Assembly (NCBI GenBank): GCA_965153355.1
Contig: OZ231127.1
Span: forward strand, 85,808,001-85,872,000
From: Flaccisagitta enflata
Taxonomy: Eukaryota > Chaetognatha > Sagittoidea > Aphragmophora
Length of the DNA stretch: 64,000 nucleotides
Direction: 5' to 3'
Shown piece after piece: positions 10,730-21,194 of this stretch (the first letter of the stretch is position 1; each line of letters starts with the position of its first letter). The position numbers and the translations under genes were made by a program. The notes under the pieces were generated by a model. The model made no database searches. It worked only from the letters and a program-made list of their open reading frames with translations, and was not told where the DNA came from.

Positions 10730-11341
10730 CCACAACCCCCTCTCACACAAACTCCCCGTTCCCCTACTCCTTTATCTCCCTCACATCCCTGGGAGAGTAC
10801 CTGACATCCCTATGCAGTTGCCCTCACGCTATTCCTTATCCGCCTTCTTCGCCCCCATCACCTTTCTGCATTCACCCACAACACCTCTCTCCTCTTTCAA
10901 AAACTCCCCCGCCTTCTTGGCCCCCATCCCTCTCTGCATTCTCCCACAACACCTCTCTCCCCTCTCACAAACTCCCCCGGCTTCTTCACCCCCGTCCTCT
11001 TCTGCATTCACCCACAACACCCCCTTTCTGCATTCACCCACAACACCTCTCTCCCCTCTCACAAACTCCCTTGCCTTCTTCGCCCCCATCACCTTTTTGC
11101 ATGCACCCACAACACCTCTCTCCTCTTTCAAAAACTCCCCCGGCTTTCCTTCCTTCATTCTCCCACATCCCCGATCTCCCTCTCACAAACTCCCCCTGCT
11201 AGTTCACCCCCATTACTCCTTTCCCTTCTACCCCCACACAACCACTCTCCCCTCTCACAAACTCCCCCTGTTACTACTGTATACCCCCCATTCCTCCATT
11301 CCCCCTCAAACCCTCCCTCCCTTCTCACAAACTCTCCCGTC
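10730..11341 (+). repeat. C/T-rich minisatellite, about 68-bp unit (left part)
   Basis: Tandem units of the form CTCTCACAAACTCCCC - CTTCTTCGCCCCCAT - CTGCATTC - CCCACAACAC. Two adjacent units at about 10880-11015 align over 68 bp. Frames across it are open in several registers because the repeat lacks stops, so they are not counted as genes. The array is split by the hAT-type element at 11350 and resumes at 12546. Confidence 0.8.
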
Positions 11342-11349
11342 TTCTACAC

Positions 11350-12537
11350 TAGTACTCGAACTAGCAGGCAATTTGCTAGCAGAGCTGCTAGCAGAAATCC
11401 CAACTGCTCTGCTAGCAAAAATTTTTTTGCTGCTTGCAGAAAGTAGCAGAAATTTAAGCCTTTCTTAATGATTTTTACGCAAAAATTAGAGTAATTTCAT
11501 CAAAAAATTTTCTTTTTTAGAAGAAAACAAGACTTCTTTTCCGAAAATCTTACATTGGGAACCATTGTTTTAAAGAAAGTAAATACAATAAAGCCTAAAC
11601 TCATTTTTGCATTAAGGTTAACCATTTGGCGCAATTGAGAGTAAAATAGAGGGAGTATCGTCATAAAGAATATTTTGTACAGGGCAGCATCATTAAATTG
11701 TCATAAGAGAATTAGTAGATCATTGTCACATCATTTGATGAATTAGTGATTTGTTCATTTCAAATGGAGAAAGAAATTTATCTCTCTTTCCCTATAAATG
11801 AATTTAATATTGAAACTTAAGGATCAACAAAATAGACTTACTAAATAACTATCAACTTACCTATCATTTTATACTTTGATACATAGAGAGTCCAAAACTA
11901 TCGCTACTCAGATGTTGTGGCAATTTGGGTGTCAATGAAAAATAATTTCATTATTATCCAATTTTTAGTTATCTTTGAATTGCTTGAATCAAAATCTTAT
12001 ATCTATAGCCAGTTATACTTACATTGATCATATCAATTACGTTGTCTTTATCACGGAGCAATTTTTACTCTTAGCTTAAATCTATTCAATATTTCTCATC
12101 AGTAAACAAACATTTATTTTATTTTCTCTTAAATGATAGATACATGCTTGATTGATTATTAGTCTTTACAATCATGAGTTTCTTTCATGACTAAAATCAG
12201 TCTTGAATTGCACCAATAGCAAGATCTAGCTATATGAAGAATAATGAAAGTAAGAGTGACTCTTTTGGTGTTACCTTTCAGCTATTTTCAGAGAATTCCC
12301 AGATGATTTTTTGTCAATAAGATGAAATATATCCTTCAATCAATATAATGTTCAAAGTATAATAGAAAAATGTTTGAATTTTACTCTTTTACACATGTTT
12401 ACTCTGTTGGTGCCTTCTGACATGGTTATAAGCTTTTATATCTATAACTGCTACTTTCTGCTAGCAGTGCTAGCAGAAAATTTTCAAAAATGCTATCTGC
12501 TAGCAGTAGAAAAAATCCACTGCTAGTTCGAGTACTA
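11350..12537. mobile_element. Non-autonomous hAT-type DNA element with 8-bp target duplication
   Basis: A 1,188-bp insertion with perfect 18-bp terminal inverted repeats, TAGTACTCGAACTAGCAG and its complement. The direct duplication TTCTACAC lies at 11342-11349 and 12538-12545. Subterminal regions on both sides carry many CTGCTAGC / GCTAGCAG copies, as in transposase-binding regions. The interior is AT-rich with no transposase frame. An 8-bp duplication and this terminus type fit the hAT superfamily. It sits inside the C/T-rich minisatellite, whose units continue on both sides. Confidence 0.88.
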
Positions 12538-12545
12538 TTCTACAC

Positions 12546-12730
12546 CCCTATTGCTCCCTTCATCCATTCCCCGCAAACCCACTCTGCCCTCTCACAATCT
12601 TCCCCTCTTCTGCACCCCATTGCCCCCTTCCTCCTTTCCCCCACTACCCCATTGCTCCAATCCCCCACACCCCCACTCTGCCCTCTCACAAACTCCCCCG
12701 TCTTCTTCAACACCACTCTCCCCCTCTTAG
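12546..12730 (+). repeat. C/T-rich minisatellite (right part)
   Basis: Continuation of the array at 10730-11341 after the inserted hAT-type element; units with CCCTCTCACAAACTCCCC. Confidence 0.7.
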
Positions 12731-12799
12731 GCGTGTTTACTCGCTTCCGGTATCAGCTCCCTCAATTCCAGAAGTCCTCCTTCCCTTTGGAAAGACCAA

Positions 12800-12800
12800 C

Positions 12801-12899
<99 letters not shown>

Positions 12900-12979
12900 A
12901 GATCTCGATAATGATTCATGTATTCATTCAATGAATGATGTTAATTCATTTCCGCGCCCCCAGAAGAGCCTCAGACGAG

Positions 12980-13031
<52 letters not shown>

Positions 13032-13164
13032 TGAAAGACTGACAAAAAGACAGAGAGGCAGACTTAGAAAAGTATAAAGAAACAGAAAAAAAAAACAGCC
13101 AGACACACAGAAAAAGAAAACGGTCAGAAAAGCAGACTGACCGACAGACAGACAGACAGACAGA
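12800..13164. repeat. (GA)n tracts followed by (CAGA)n
   Basis: GA runs at about 12800-12894 and 12977-13028, separated by 80 bp of unique sequence, then CAGA tetranucleotides at 13142-13164. Confidence 0.9.
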
Positions 13165-13254
13165 TAAGGAATAAGTGAGAGAGTGAGAGGAAAGAGTGAA
13201 TAGTGATGGTGCGCATATCTCCGTTCTTGTTTACTGAGAGCTGCTAATGAGAAG

Positions 13255-13460
13255 ACAAGAATGTGGACCAAGCCGGACCGACGAGACCCAGGACCAGACC
13301 AACGAGCGATGTAAGAATATCGCGGACTGGGCCGGACCAATGAGAACCGGGCCGAACCGACGAGAACCAGGCCAGGGTGGACTGATGAAATTCGGGCTGG
13401 ACCGACAACAATCGGGCCGGACCGACAATAACCGGGCCGGACCGACAGGAGACGGGACCG
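13255..13460 (+). repeat. G/A/C-rich minisatellite (GGGCCGGACCGACGAGAACC type)
   Basis: About ten imperfect 18-22-bp units containing GGACCGAC. The GACC core resembles the GTCY-type tetranucleotide seen in the hairpin elements. Confidence 0.7.
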
Positions 13461-13648
13461 GATACTTGGAGACCAGGAGGAAGACATGAGCGCTGACGTG
13501 CATTTGAACCGGAAGAAGATACGGGGTTTCGTTAGCACTGCTTCTAGATCTACATGAGTTCCCCATGAGTTCTTCCATTCCAACCTCTTTGGGTGTCTGT
13601 TTTCTTGACAATATTTCCTTCGATAAATTGATGATCACTAGTTTTGTT

Positions 13649-13740
13649 TTTAGGTGCGACAAAGCACCTCTATAACTGGCTGTGTCCGTTGGTCGGTTGG
13701 TCTGTCGGTCGGGTAACGCAATCGTTCGACGATCCACACC
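13649..13740 (+). mobile_element. Hairpin element, GGTGC-stem class, with GTCY-like core
   Basis: TTTTTAGGTGCGACAAAGC followed by ACCTCTATAA forms a stem AGGTGC/GCACCT at 13652-13669. GTGTCCGTTGGTCGGTTGGT follows. Same layout as 17233-17310. Confidence 0.55.
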
Positions 13741-14360
13741 TTATGGGCCTACTTGGCCTTGTTTACTATGAAATTAAGATATGTAACAACCACTGACTCC
13801 TGCGCTAAGGGTTGATATAAAATTCCGAACGACGGTTGTTTTAGGCGAGATGGTTTTTGAATGACACATTAATATGTGGGCCCTTGATGTTTAAGTGGCA
13901 CACCTCATTTCGTTGGGCGTGTCCACTTCTGGGTCTGCCTCCATTACCATGGATTACAAGCCCCAAAACCTACGGGCCTACGGTAGCCAGGGGGAGTGAA
14001 AATCTAAATATCGGCAAAAAGTTTTGTTTTTGGTCCTAATGTATATTTATACGTTTGGTAAGATTATTTAACAAAGATTTGACCCATTGGCTGGCCTTAG
14101 AGGGGCGCAAACATCATCAAATTTAGCCCTAGTCCACATAAAAAGTTTTGTCAGCTGATCTTTTCCATTCAAACGATTATAGCCAAGTCATTTTTTGATG
14201 GATTTATAAAAAATCGGTGACCAAAATGTAGAGTTTTTCAAGGGGCGTCCATCCTTTTTTTGCGCGACCAAATCGGTCAAACCGTTCAAAAGTTATGACC
14301 GCTCAAAGATAGGTGAGCGAGAAAAAAATCCGTAAAAATATGAAAAATCTCATTTCTATT
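13741..14360. other. AT-rich region, part of a dispersed repeat
   Basis: No gene. A 35-base stretch at about 14200-14236 (TGATGGATTTAT, AAAATCGGTGACC, AAAATGTAGAG) recurs at 16254-16290, so this is dispersed repeat DNA. Confidence 0.45.
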
Positions 14361-15210
14361 CACAATTTTTGGTACTTAAAGTGCTCCGATTTTGATGAAA
14401 TTTTACATGGAGGTAGTCCATAATGTGAAGTACCTCCAGTAAAAATTTTGTTAAAATCGGTCAACTTTTAGGGGGGCAACGGCATTTTTTTTCTTTTAAA
14501 AAATCGCAAAATAGCCGTTTTTTCAAAATTAAGGTACCTTAAAATCTTCAAAAACTAAAATTTTTTTACAAAAAAGCATCAGTAGGGTCTAATACATGTG
14601 CTTTTTAAATTTCAGGGCCATATTTCAACTTTTTTTAGGTTAAAGGTTGAAAAAAGGCCAAAAATTGGCCATTTTCGCGATTTTTGGTGTTACAGTCTTC
14701 GCTAAATTGTAATTTGACACCCAAAAAAGGCTCTCAGGGCCGCCAAATTTTTTTTGGGCATCACCAAGAGTCTTCTAAAGGAATTTTGGCCCATGGTTCA
14801 TAGGTGCCTGCCATATTATGGCAATGTCTCAGGCTCAAAGACGATTTTTGGTTTTTTTTCCCAGAATTTTGGATTTTCGAACATAATTTTTGGTACTTAA
14901 AGAGCTCCGATTTTGATGAAATTTCACATGGAGGTAGTCCACAATGTGAAGTAAAAACTTTGTCCAAATCGATCAACTTTTAGGGGGGTAACCACATTTT
15001 TTTTCTTTAAAAAAATCGCGAAGAAGCTGTTTTTTCAAAATTTAGGTACCTTAGAATTTTTACAGCCTCATAATTTTTTACTTACAGCTTAATTAGGCTT
15101 CAACACATGTGCATGTGAAATTTCAAGGCTTATTTCCAAGTTTAAGATGGATTTTAGGCCAAAAAACGCCAAAAATGGCCATTTTGGGCACTTTTTTGTA
15201 AGACATTCGA
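14361..15210 (+). repeat. Direct duplication of an about 330-bp AT-rich segment
   Basis: 14361-14690 and 14883-15210 share the ordered blocks AATTTTTGGTACTTAAAG, GCTCCGATTTTGATGAAAT, CATGGAGGTAGTCCA, AACTTTTAGGGGGG, TTTTTTCAAAAT-TAGGTACCTTA, ACATGTGC and GGCCAAAAA. The copies are diverged by many substitutions and indels; no coding frame. Confidence 0.75.
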
Positions 15211-15374
15211 ACACGCACCTGATATTGGGTCAAGCAAGCCTGGATTAAAATTCCCCAAGGTAATGCGCACATTTCAAGACCCAACATGATAGGTGCCACC
15301 GGACTCGCCTTTTTGACCCCCCCTTCCTTTGAGCTAGAAATCCTTATTCCTCAGACGGGATGAACCTCCTTTTT

Positions 15375-16242
15375 GGGCAGCGGCCCCGAAGGGGCCGATG
15401 ACCTATGCTTTCACACAGGAGAAATTTTTCCTCCCCAACCCCCCCCCCCCGTTGAGACCCAAATCCTAGTCTCAAGGCCCAAATCCTAGCCTTGAGGCTC
15501 AAATTCCAGCCTCAAAGCTCAAATCCCAGCCTCACAGCTCAAATACCAGCCTCAAAGCTCAAATCCCAGCCTCAAAGCTCAAATCTCAGCCTTGAGGCTC
15601 AAATCCCAGTCTCCAGGCTCAAATCCCAGCCTCAAGGCTCAAATCCCAGCCTCAAGGCCCAAATCCTAGCCTCAAGGCTCAAATCCCAACCTTGAAGCTT
15701 AAATCCCAGCCTTGTGGCTCTAATCCCAGCTCCTAGGCTCAAATCCCAGCCACAAGGCTCATATCCCAGCCTCCAGGCCCTAATTCCAGCCTTGAAACTC
15801 AAAAAAGAACAGCATAGCAGTCAGTGGACAAAACACTATAAGTATATATATCATACCGCTGGCTTCGATCCAACATATTGCTTAAAAACAAAATACTGTA
15901 TGCGACAATCAGTTGCTCAAATTACAGCCGGCTGTAACAAACAAAATGATGTATTCAAGAACGGGTTGTTAAAATTACAGCCGGCTGTAATGTTACAATT
16001 TTGTAACATTACAGCCGGGTGTTATTTAAACCACTGGTCGTTGCATACAATATTTTGTTTACTATCAGCATGTTGGATTAAAACTAACGGTATGATATAT
16101 ATACCTATTATGTTTTGTCCGCTGACTGATACGTCATCGGCCTCTTCGGGGGCGCTGCCCCTCTAACCACCTCACACCAACATACACTCACATAGGGGCA
16201 ACGGGTACCGCTGACGATCTAACGCTTTTGCGACTATTTTTC
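15375..16242 (-). mobile_element. Composite hairpin element, copy B, with inserted MITE
   Basis: The left end has GGGCAGCGGCCCCGAAGGGG then CCGATGACCTATGCTTTC. The interior is a roughly 20-bp minisatellite (CTCAAATCCCAGCCTCAAGG type) at about 15440-15800. The right end is the diverged inverted arm (CGTCATCGGCCTCTTCGG), then GGGGCAACGGGTACCGCTGA and CGCTTTTGCGACTATTTTT. Polarity by comparison with the copy at 59201 is minus (TAGTCGC end on the right). The MITE at 15817-16129 interrupts the right arm. Confidence 0.75.
15817..16129. mobile_element. Foldback MITE with TA target duplication
   Basis: 313 bp. The ends read CAGTCAGTGGACAAAAC and, in reverse complement from the right, CAGTCAGCGGACAAAAC, then TATATATCATACCG on both sides. 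Pairing continues with gaps for about 150 bp per arm, including GATCCAACAT and ACAAAATA-TGTATGC. Flanking TA dinucleotides are at 15815-15816 and 16130-16131. Removing the element restores AGCATA-CGTCATCGG, the sequence present uninterrupted (with G for C) in copies at 21814 and 59866. Tc1/mariner-type by TA target; no transposase. Confidence 0.85.
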
Positions 16243-16248
16243 TTTCTT

Positions 16249-16390
16249 GTTTTTGATGGATTTATGAAAAATCGGTGACCAAAATGTAGAGCTCTATCAG
16301 ACCTATAACCAGCTCTATCAGACCTATAACCAGCTCTATCAGATCTATCCCTAGCTCTATCAGACCTATCCTCAGACCTATCCGACCTAA
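16249..16390 (+). repeat. Dispersed repeat copy and a roughly 23-bp minisatellite
   Basis: 16254-16290 repeats 14200-14236. It runs into AGCTCTATCAGACCTATAAC units, about four copies. Confidence 0.6.
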
Positions 16391-16494
16391 CCGTGGCTGA
16401 TTGTATTAGTGAATAAAATGATGAGTAACATCAATGATGTACGAAATGAGTTTTCAATTGATTTTAAACATCTTTAGCGATTTTTCATTTGAGC

Positions 16495-16742
16495 GTGACT
16501 GACGGATGGACGGATGGACAAAGCATATCATAGAGGTGCTAAGATGCAACTGGGTATCATCCTAGGCTAGGACCTAGCATATTTCTGAATCACTCCCAGT
16601 GTCGGCAATGATTTCATAGGAGCGAGACAGAGAGCATTGGGCTTGCGGGCTCGCTCTAAAATCAGGCCTGCTGAGACCGATAGACGGACTGAGGGACAGA
16701 CGGTCTGATTACGCTGAGTGTAGAGTCGCGTAGCATGCAACT
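16495..16742 (-). mobile_element. Hairpin element remnants, reverse orientation
   Basis: GACGGATGGACGGATGGACA at about 16499-16520 is a reverse GTCY core. A second one precedes AGTCGCGTAGCATGCAACT at 16724-16742, the reverse-oriented terminal hairpin followed by AAAA. Confidence 0.5.
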
Positions 16743-16926
16743 AAAAATTGTCCATCGTGTCGGTCCTTCCGTCCATGATAATGGAGTCGAAAGAATGAAA
16801 ACGCACATTTGAGATGTTGCGTTTGTGTTTGTCTTTTTGTGTGTGGATGGGGTTGTACGCCCCTGCCTACCCGTCCTCAACGTTATTGTTGCCCCGTTTT
16901 AACAGATGCTCTGCTCCTGCTTTTCT

Positions 16927-17010
16927 AGTCGCGTCCACGCGACTCGACACCCCGCTTTGTCTGTCCGTCCATCCGTCCGTTGGTTGGTTGGTTGGTCAGT
17001 ACGTCAGACT
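16927..17010 (+). mobile_element. Hairpin element 5' part (GTCGCG-stem class)
   Basis: AGTCGCGTCCACGCGACT at 16927-16944 is a perfect hairpin. It is followed by CACCCCGCTTTGTCTGTCCG and further GTCC/GTTG tetranucleotides. The 3' half is missing. Confidence 0.65.
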
Positions 17011-17167
17011 ACTTTTTTCTTTGATTTTGTTTTTTGAAGTCATTTAAAGCCATTTAAGAGTATGCTGAATCATTCTTAATCATTGTAAGTCATTTCAGGT
17101 CATTGTAAGTCAATCTGAAAATCTCACACGCGACTCACTGGTGTTGGCCTTGTTCTGCATCATCCGA

Positions 17168-17190
17168 TTATAATATCTTTTATTTGTCAT
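17168..17190 (-). repeat. Short copy of the 3' tail of the non-LTR element
   Basis: TTATAATATCTTTTATT plus GTCAT matches the sequence at 21931-21952, which is the 3' tail of the LINE ORF at 22060-23385, with one mismatch in about 23 bases. Confidence 0.45.
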
Positions 17191-17230
17191 TTCATTGAAA
17201 AATTGATGAGAGTCGCGCGTTGAATCGTTT

Positions 17231-17310
17231 TTAGGTGCGCCATAGCACCTCTATAGGCATTGTCCATTGGTTGGTTGGTTGGTCGGTCAGTCAGTCAGTC
17301 ACGCTCGAGT
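17231..17310 (+). mobile_element. Hairpin element, GGTGC-stem class
   Basis: AGGTGCGCCATAGCACCT at 17233-17250 pairs into a stem. CTATAGGCATTGTCC and then GTTGGTTGGTTGGTCGGTCA follow. Confidence 0.6.
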
Positions 17311-17462
17311 GAAAAATCGCTGAAAACGAATAAAATCGTATGAGAACTCATCACGTTCATCATTCATGTTACTAGTCATTTCATTCATGATCATATCCAT
17401 CTACGGTTAGGTCAACACACATTCTCACACACACATTCACTGAGAATGTGTGTGTGCGCAAA

Positions 17463-17770
<308 letters not shown>

Positions 17771-17790
17771 GATATCATCTTTTTCATCTT

Positions 17791-17975
17791 TTCAGTCGCG
17801 TGCGACGCGACCTTACAACCCGCTTTGTTGGTCCATCCATCGGTCCATCTGTCCGTCCGTCCATATGTCAGTCCGTCACACTTTTTTTTTTTTTTTTTGC
17901 GGTCTTTGGCCTCACCACTCCTGCCCAAATGATGAAGCAACCTCAAATATGGCTTTGTCGGTCCGTCGGTCCGTG
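17791..17975 (+). mobile_element. Hairpin element with GTCC core and conserved 3' segment
   Basis: CAGTCGCGTGCGACGCGACC starts at 17793. ACCCGCTTTGTTGGTCC and more GTCC/GTCY units follow. Then come a T run and the conserved GCGGTCTTTGGCCTCAC-CTCCTGCCCAAATGATG block also seen at 30228 and 46900. The expected CCGGCCTTG end is not found; the 21-bp minisatellite begins nearby. Confidence 0.65.
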
Positions 17976-18118
17976 TGTGGGGGTTTGGGTGTGGATGCGG
18001 GTTGGATGCCCACTAAAGCCACTATGTTTGTTCGCTCCCACCGCTCACTCGCTTTTGCAGCGGTCTGCTTGCCTACACTCGCTTTGTTCCTTGCTCCATT
18101 CACCGGCTCGCTTGCTCA

Positions 18119-19515
18119 CTCGATATCCGAGTCTGTGGTCTCGATATCCGAGTCTGTGGTCTCAATATCCGAGTCTTTGGTCTCGATATCCGTGTCGGTG
18201 GTCTCGATACCCGAGTCTGTGGTCTCGATATCCGAGTCTGTGGTCTCGATATCCGAGCCTGTGGTCTCAATATCCGAGTCTGTGGTCTCGATATCCGAGT
18301 CTGTGGTCTTGATATCCCAGTCAGTGGTCTTGATATCCCAGTCTGTTTCTCAATTTCCGAGACTGTGGTCTCGATTTCCGAGTCTATGGTCTTAATTTCC
18401 GAGTCTGTGGTCTCGATTTCCGAGTGTGGTCTCATTTCCGAGTCTGTGGTCTCATTTCCGAGTCTGTGGTCTCAATTTCCGAGTCTATGGTCTCGATTCC
18501 CGGGTCTGTGGTCTCGATTTCCGAGTCTGTGGTCTCGATTTCCGAGTCTGTGGTCTCAATTTCCGAGTCTGTGGTCTCAATATCCGAGTCTCTAGTCTTG
18601 ATTGCCGAGTCTCTAGTCTTGATTTCCGAGTCTGTAGTCTTGATTTCCGAGTCTGTGGTTGATTTCCGAGTCTGTGGTTGATTTCCGAGTCTGTGGTCTC
18701 AATTTCCAAGTCTGTGGTCTCGATTTCCGAGTCTGTGGCCTCGATTTCCGAGTCTGTGGCCTCAATATCCGAGTCTGTGGTCTCGGTTTCCAAGTCTGTG
18801 GTTTCAATTTCTGAGTCTGTGGTCTCGATGTCAGAGTCGGTGGTTGCGATTTCAGAGTCGGTGAACGCGATTTCAGAGCTGATGAACACAGTTTCCGAGT
18901 CTGTGGGCGCGATTTCCGAGTCTGTGGACGCAATTTCCAAATCTGTGGGCGCGATTTTTAAGTCTGTGGTCGCAATTGCCGAGTTTTTGGTCGCGATTTT
19001 TGAGTCTGTGGTCGCGATTTCCAAGTATGGGGGCGCGATTTCCGAGTCTGTGGTCTCGTTTTCCGAGTCTGTGGTCTCGTTTTCCGAGTCTGGTCTCGTT
19101 TTCCGAGTCTGTGGTCTCGTTTTCCGAGTCTGTGGTCTCGTTTTCCGAGTCTGTGGTCTCGTTTTCCGAGTCTGTGGTCTCGATTTCCGAGTCTGTGGTC
19201 TCGATTTCCGAGTCTGTGGTCTCGATTTCCGAGTCTGTGGTCTCGATTTCCGAGTCTGTGGTCTCGATTTCCGAGTCTGTGGTCTCGATTTCCGAGTCTG
19301 TGGTCTCGATTTCCAAGTCTGTGGTCTCAATTTCCAAGTCTTTGGTCTCTTTTTCCAAGTCTGTGGGCGCAATTTTCGAGTCCGTGGGCGCGATTTTCGA
19401 GTCTATGGGCGCGATTTTCGTGTCTCTGGTTGCAAGTTTCAAGTTTGTGGTCTCGATTTTCGAAAGTGTGGTCAAGGTTTTCGAGGCTGTGATCATGGTT
19501 TTCGAGTCTGTGGTC
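18119..19515 (+). repeat. 21-bp minisatellite array, about 66 copies
   Basis: The unit is GAGTCTGTGGTCTCGATTTCC. Sub-blocks differ in the last six bases: ATATCC on the left, ATTTCC in the middle and on the right, TTTTCC at about 19055-19165, and ATTTTC in the degenerate right tail. Because 21 is a multiple of three and the unit has no stop in several registers, long frames open on both strands (up to 295 codons, a seven-residue repeat such as S-E-S-V-V-S-I). There is no start context, splice pattern or unique flanking coding sequence to support a gene. Confidence 0.93.
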
Positions 19516-19544
19516 ACAATAACCACAGCTTTTCGAGAAAATAA

Positions 19545-20045
19545 TATCCATTATGATTTTCATAATCTTCATGAAAAGAGGATTCGAATGATATGCTGAA
19601 ACATATACTTTAACAAAAAAATTTTTAAAAAATGGTGCAGGAAGAAAAATCTCCCTCCGATCGGTATTCGTAACAGCCGCAACTTCGTGGCGCCTAAACA
19701 AAGACAACAACCTTGATGATTTTTTGCCGATTAAATTTTTTTAACTTATGCGAGGCTGGCGGCGCCGATCGGGTGAGCCGATTTGGACGCGGCCAACGGC
19801 GTTCGGTCACAAATTTTACAAAGTTTTTCCTATAAAAAGTTATAAATCATAACGCCATATTAAGAGGCGTTTTTATTTGTTCGTAATTAACTAAATATGA
19901 TGAAATTGGCATAGCTGATATATACTGTTTGAACACCGCTATTTCACGATAGTTATTGGCCTCTCCGTGATCTATATGAATAGATAGTAATTGATATAGG
20001 ATAATTTAATCATATATATGACATAAACCAATTATTTTGTGTTCC
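19545..20045. other. No gene recognised
   Basis: AT-rich unique sequence between the 21-bp array and the next MITE. Confidence 0.4.
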
Positions 20046-20053
20046 ATATACAT

Positions 20054-20360
20054 TAGGGTGGTCCCGAATTGGGTCAAATTTCATATATTGATATATTTGA
20101 GCCCTTTGCACAAATGTCCAATAAAAGAAGGATTTCTCACAAGTTGGGGTGTGAAATCAAACAAGAAACCTTGTCGGCAAAACTATAGGGTTGCTATGGG
20201 GATTTTTCTATTGCCATAGGAAGCCTATAGTTTTGCCGCCATGGTTTAATCTTCAAATTCAGACCTCTACTTGTGGGAAAACCTTCTTTTTTGGTGCATT
20301 TATGCAAAAAACTAGAGTATATAATTTTTTGAAATTTGACCCTATTTCGTGACCACCCTA
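20054..20360. mobile_element. Foldback MITE with 8-bp target duplication
   Basis: 307 bp. Ends are TAGGGTGGTCCCGAATTGGG and, from the right in reverse complement, TAGGGTGGTCACGAAATAGG. Both continue GTCAAATTTCA and further inward (TTTGCACAAATGT / TTTGCATAAATGC, AAGAAGGATTTCTCACAAGT / AAGAAGGTTTTCCCACAAGT). ATATACAT is duplicated at 20046-20053 and 20361-20368. The centre is a short GGCAAAACTATAGG palindrome. The 8-bp duplication fits hAT. No coding capacity. Confidence 0.85.
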
Positions 20361-20680
20361 ATATACATAAGAAAATATAAAACTAAGTGATTTTTGACAA
20401 AGAATAAATTTGACGCTGTCGGTTCCACTCTCCCTCGCTACCTACGGTCTGCAGCTATCCGTTACGGGGATAGCTTTTATGAATTTTGCGTGAAGTGTCT
20501 ATCACGTCTTTGTTTCATTTCTTTGCATAATAATCGCTCTGCTAAATTTTTTTTTTTTCATTAAATATGAAATGAAATTCGGCTTCGAACGACAAAATTG
20601 AAATCTACTGAAGTAAAAAGATATCAAATTTGACCAACTACAGTTAGGAAAAGCATGATCATTTTGTGTCATTATACTAA

Positions 20681-20929
20681 GTGTCAATCAGCGACAAGAT
20701 TGCTTGCATGAACATTTACCTGCAATATGCAAATGAGGTCTTTGTTGCGGATAAACTCAGTCGAATCCCGGTCAAGCGTAAAAATTCACCGAAACGAGAC
20801 ACTGTAAATAAGGAAATGTTTAATATGATAAAATTGATAACAAATGACATGCGTGTAAGTTCAGGAGTACAGTCGTATATACGCGTAATGGGGAAACAGA
20901 GGCCGAAAGGAACTGCTAAGGGGAAGTAG
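20681..20929 (+). pseudogene. Possible Ty3-type Pol fragment (RNase H end)
   Basis: The frame carries N-E-V-F-V-A-D-K-L-S-R-I-P, resembling the V-A-D-x-L-S-R motif at the end of Ty3-group RNase H. A basic region and a stop follow. No flanking RT or integrase. A short motif match only. Confidence 0.35.
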
Positions 20930-21041
20930 TGGAAAAGTCAAGAAGCCAGAAATTTATCCGGAATAACGTCAAAGTCGAACTTTCGTGACCTCGTTTCTAG
21001 TCCACGGATTCTTCCACTCAATGAGAAAGTTGGGTGAGCAA

Positions 21042-21140
21042 GTATTGCGGGGTTACAATATCGTCACGGACAGGGTGGGCGGGAGCGTACAACTCCCTTC
21101 TCTTCACCGCCCCTAACCCTTCACACAGTCCACACGGCAC
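21042..21140 (+). repeat. Dispersed repeat copy 1
   Basis: GCGGGGTTACAATATCGTCA, GGACAGGGTGGGCGGGAGCG and TACA recur in similar order at 41526-41575. Confidence 0.45.
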
Positions 21141-21194
21141 ACGCATGTTCACTAACAAACAAAATGCGTGTTACAAATTTTTTTTTTACTTTTT

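Noticed and set aside
10654-11468. Proline/serine-rich plus-strand ORFs of 182 and 218 codons
   Set aside because: Shadow frames of the C/T-rich 68-bp minisatellite running into the hAT-type element.
12924-13737. Minus-strand frames of 219 and 168 codons
   Set aside because: They run through GA repeats and the GGACCGAC minisatellite; no conserved motif.
18119-19544. Frames up to 295 codons on both strands with a 7-residue repeat
   Set aside because: The 21-bp unit is stop-free in several registers; no start context or flanking exon.
20719-20735. ATGCAAAT octamer-containing 16-mer shared with about 55299
   Set aside because: Too short to call a regulatory site or repeat family without genome counts.
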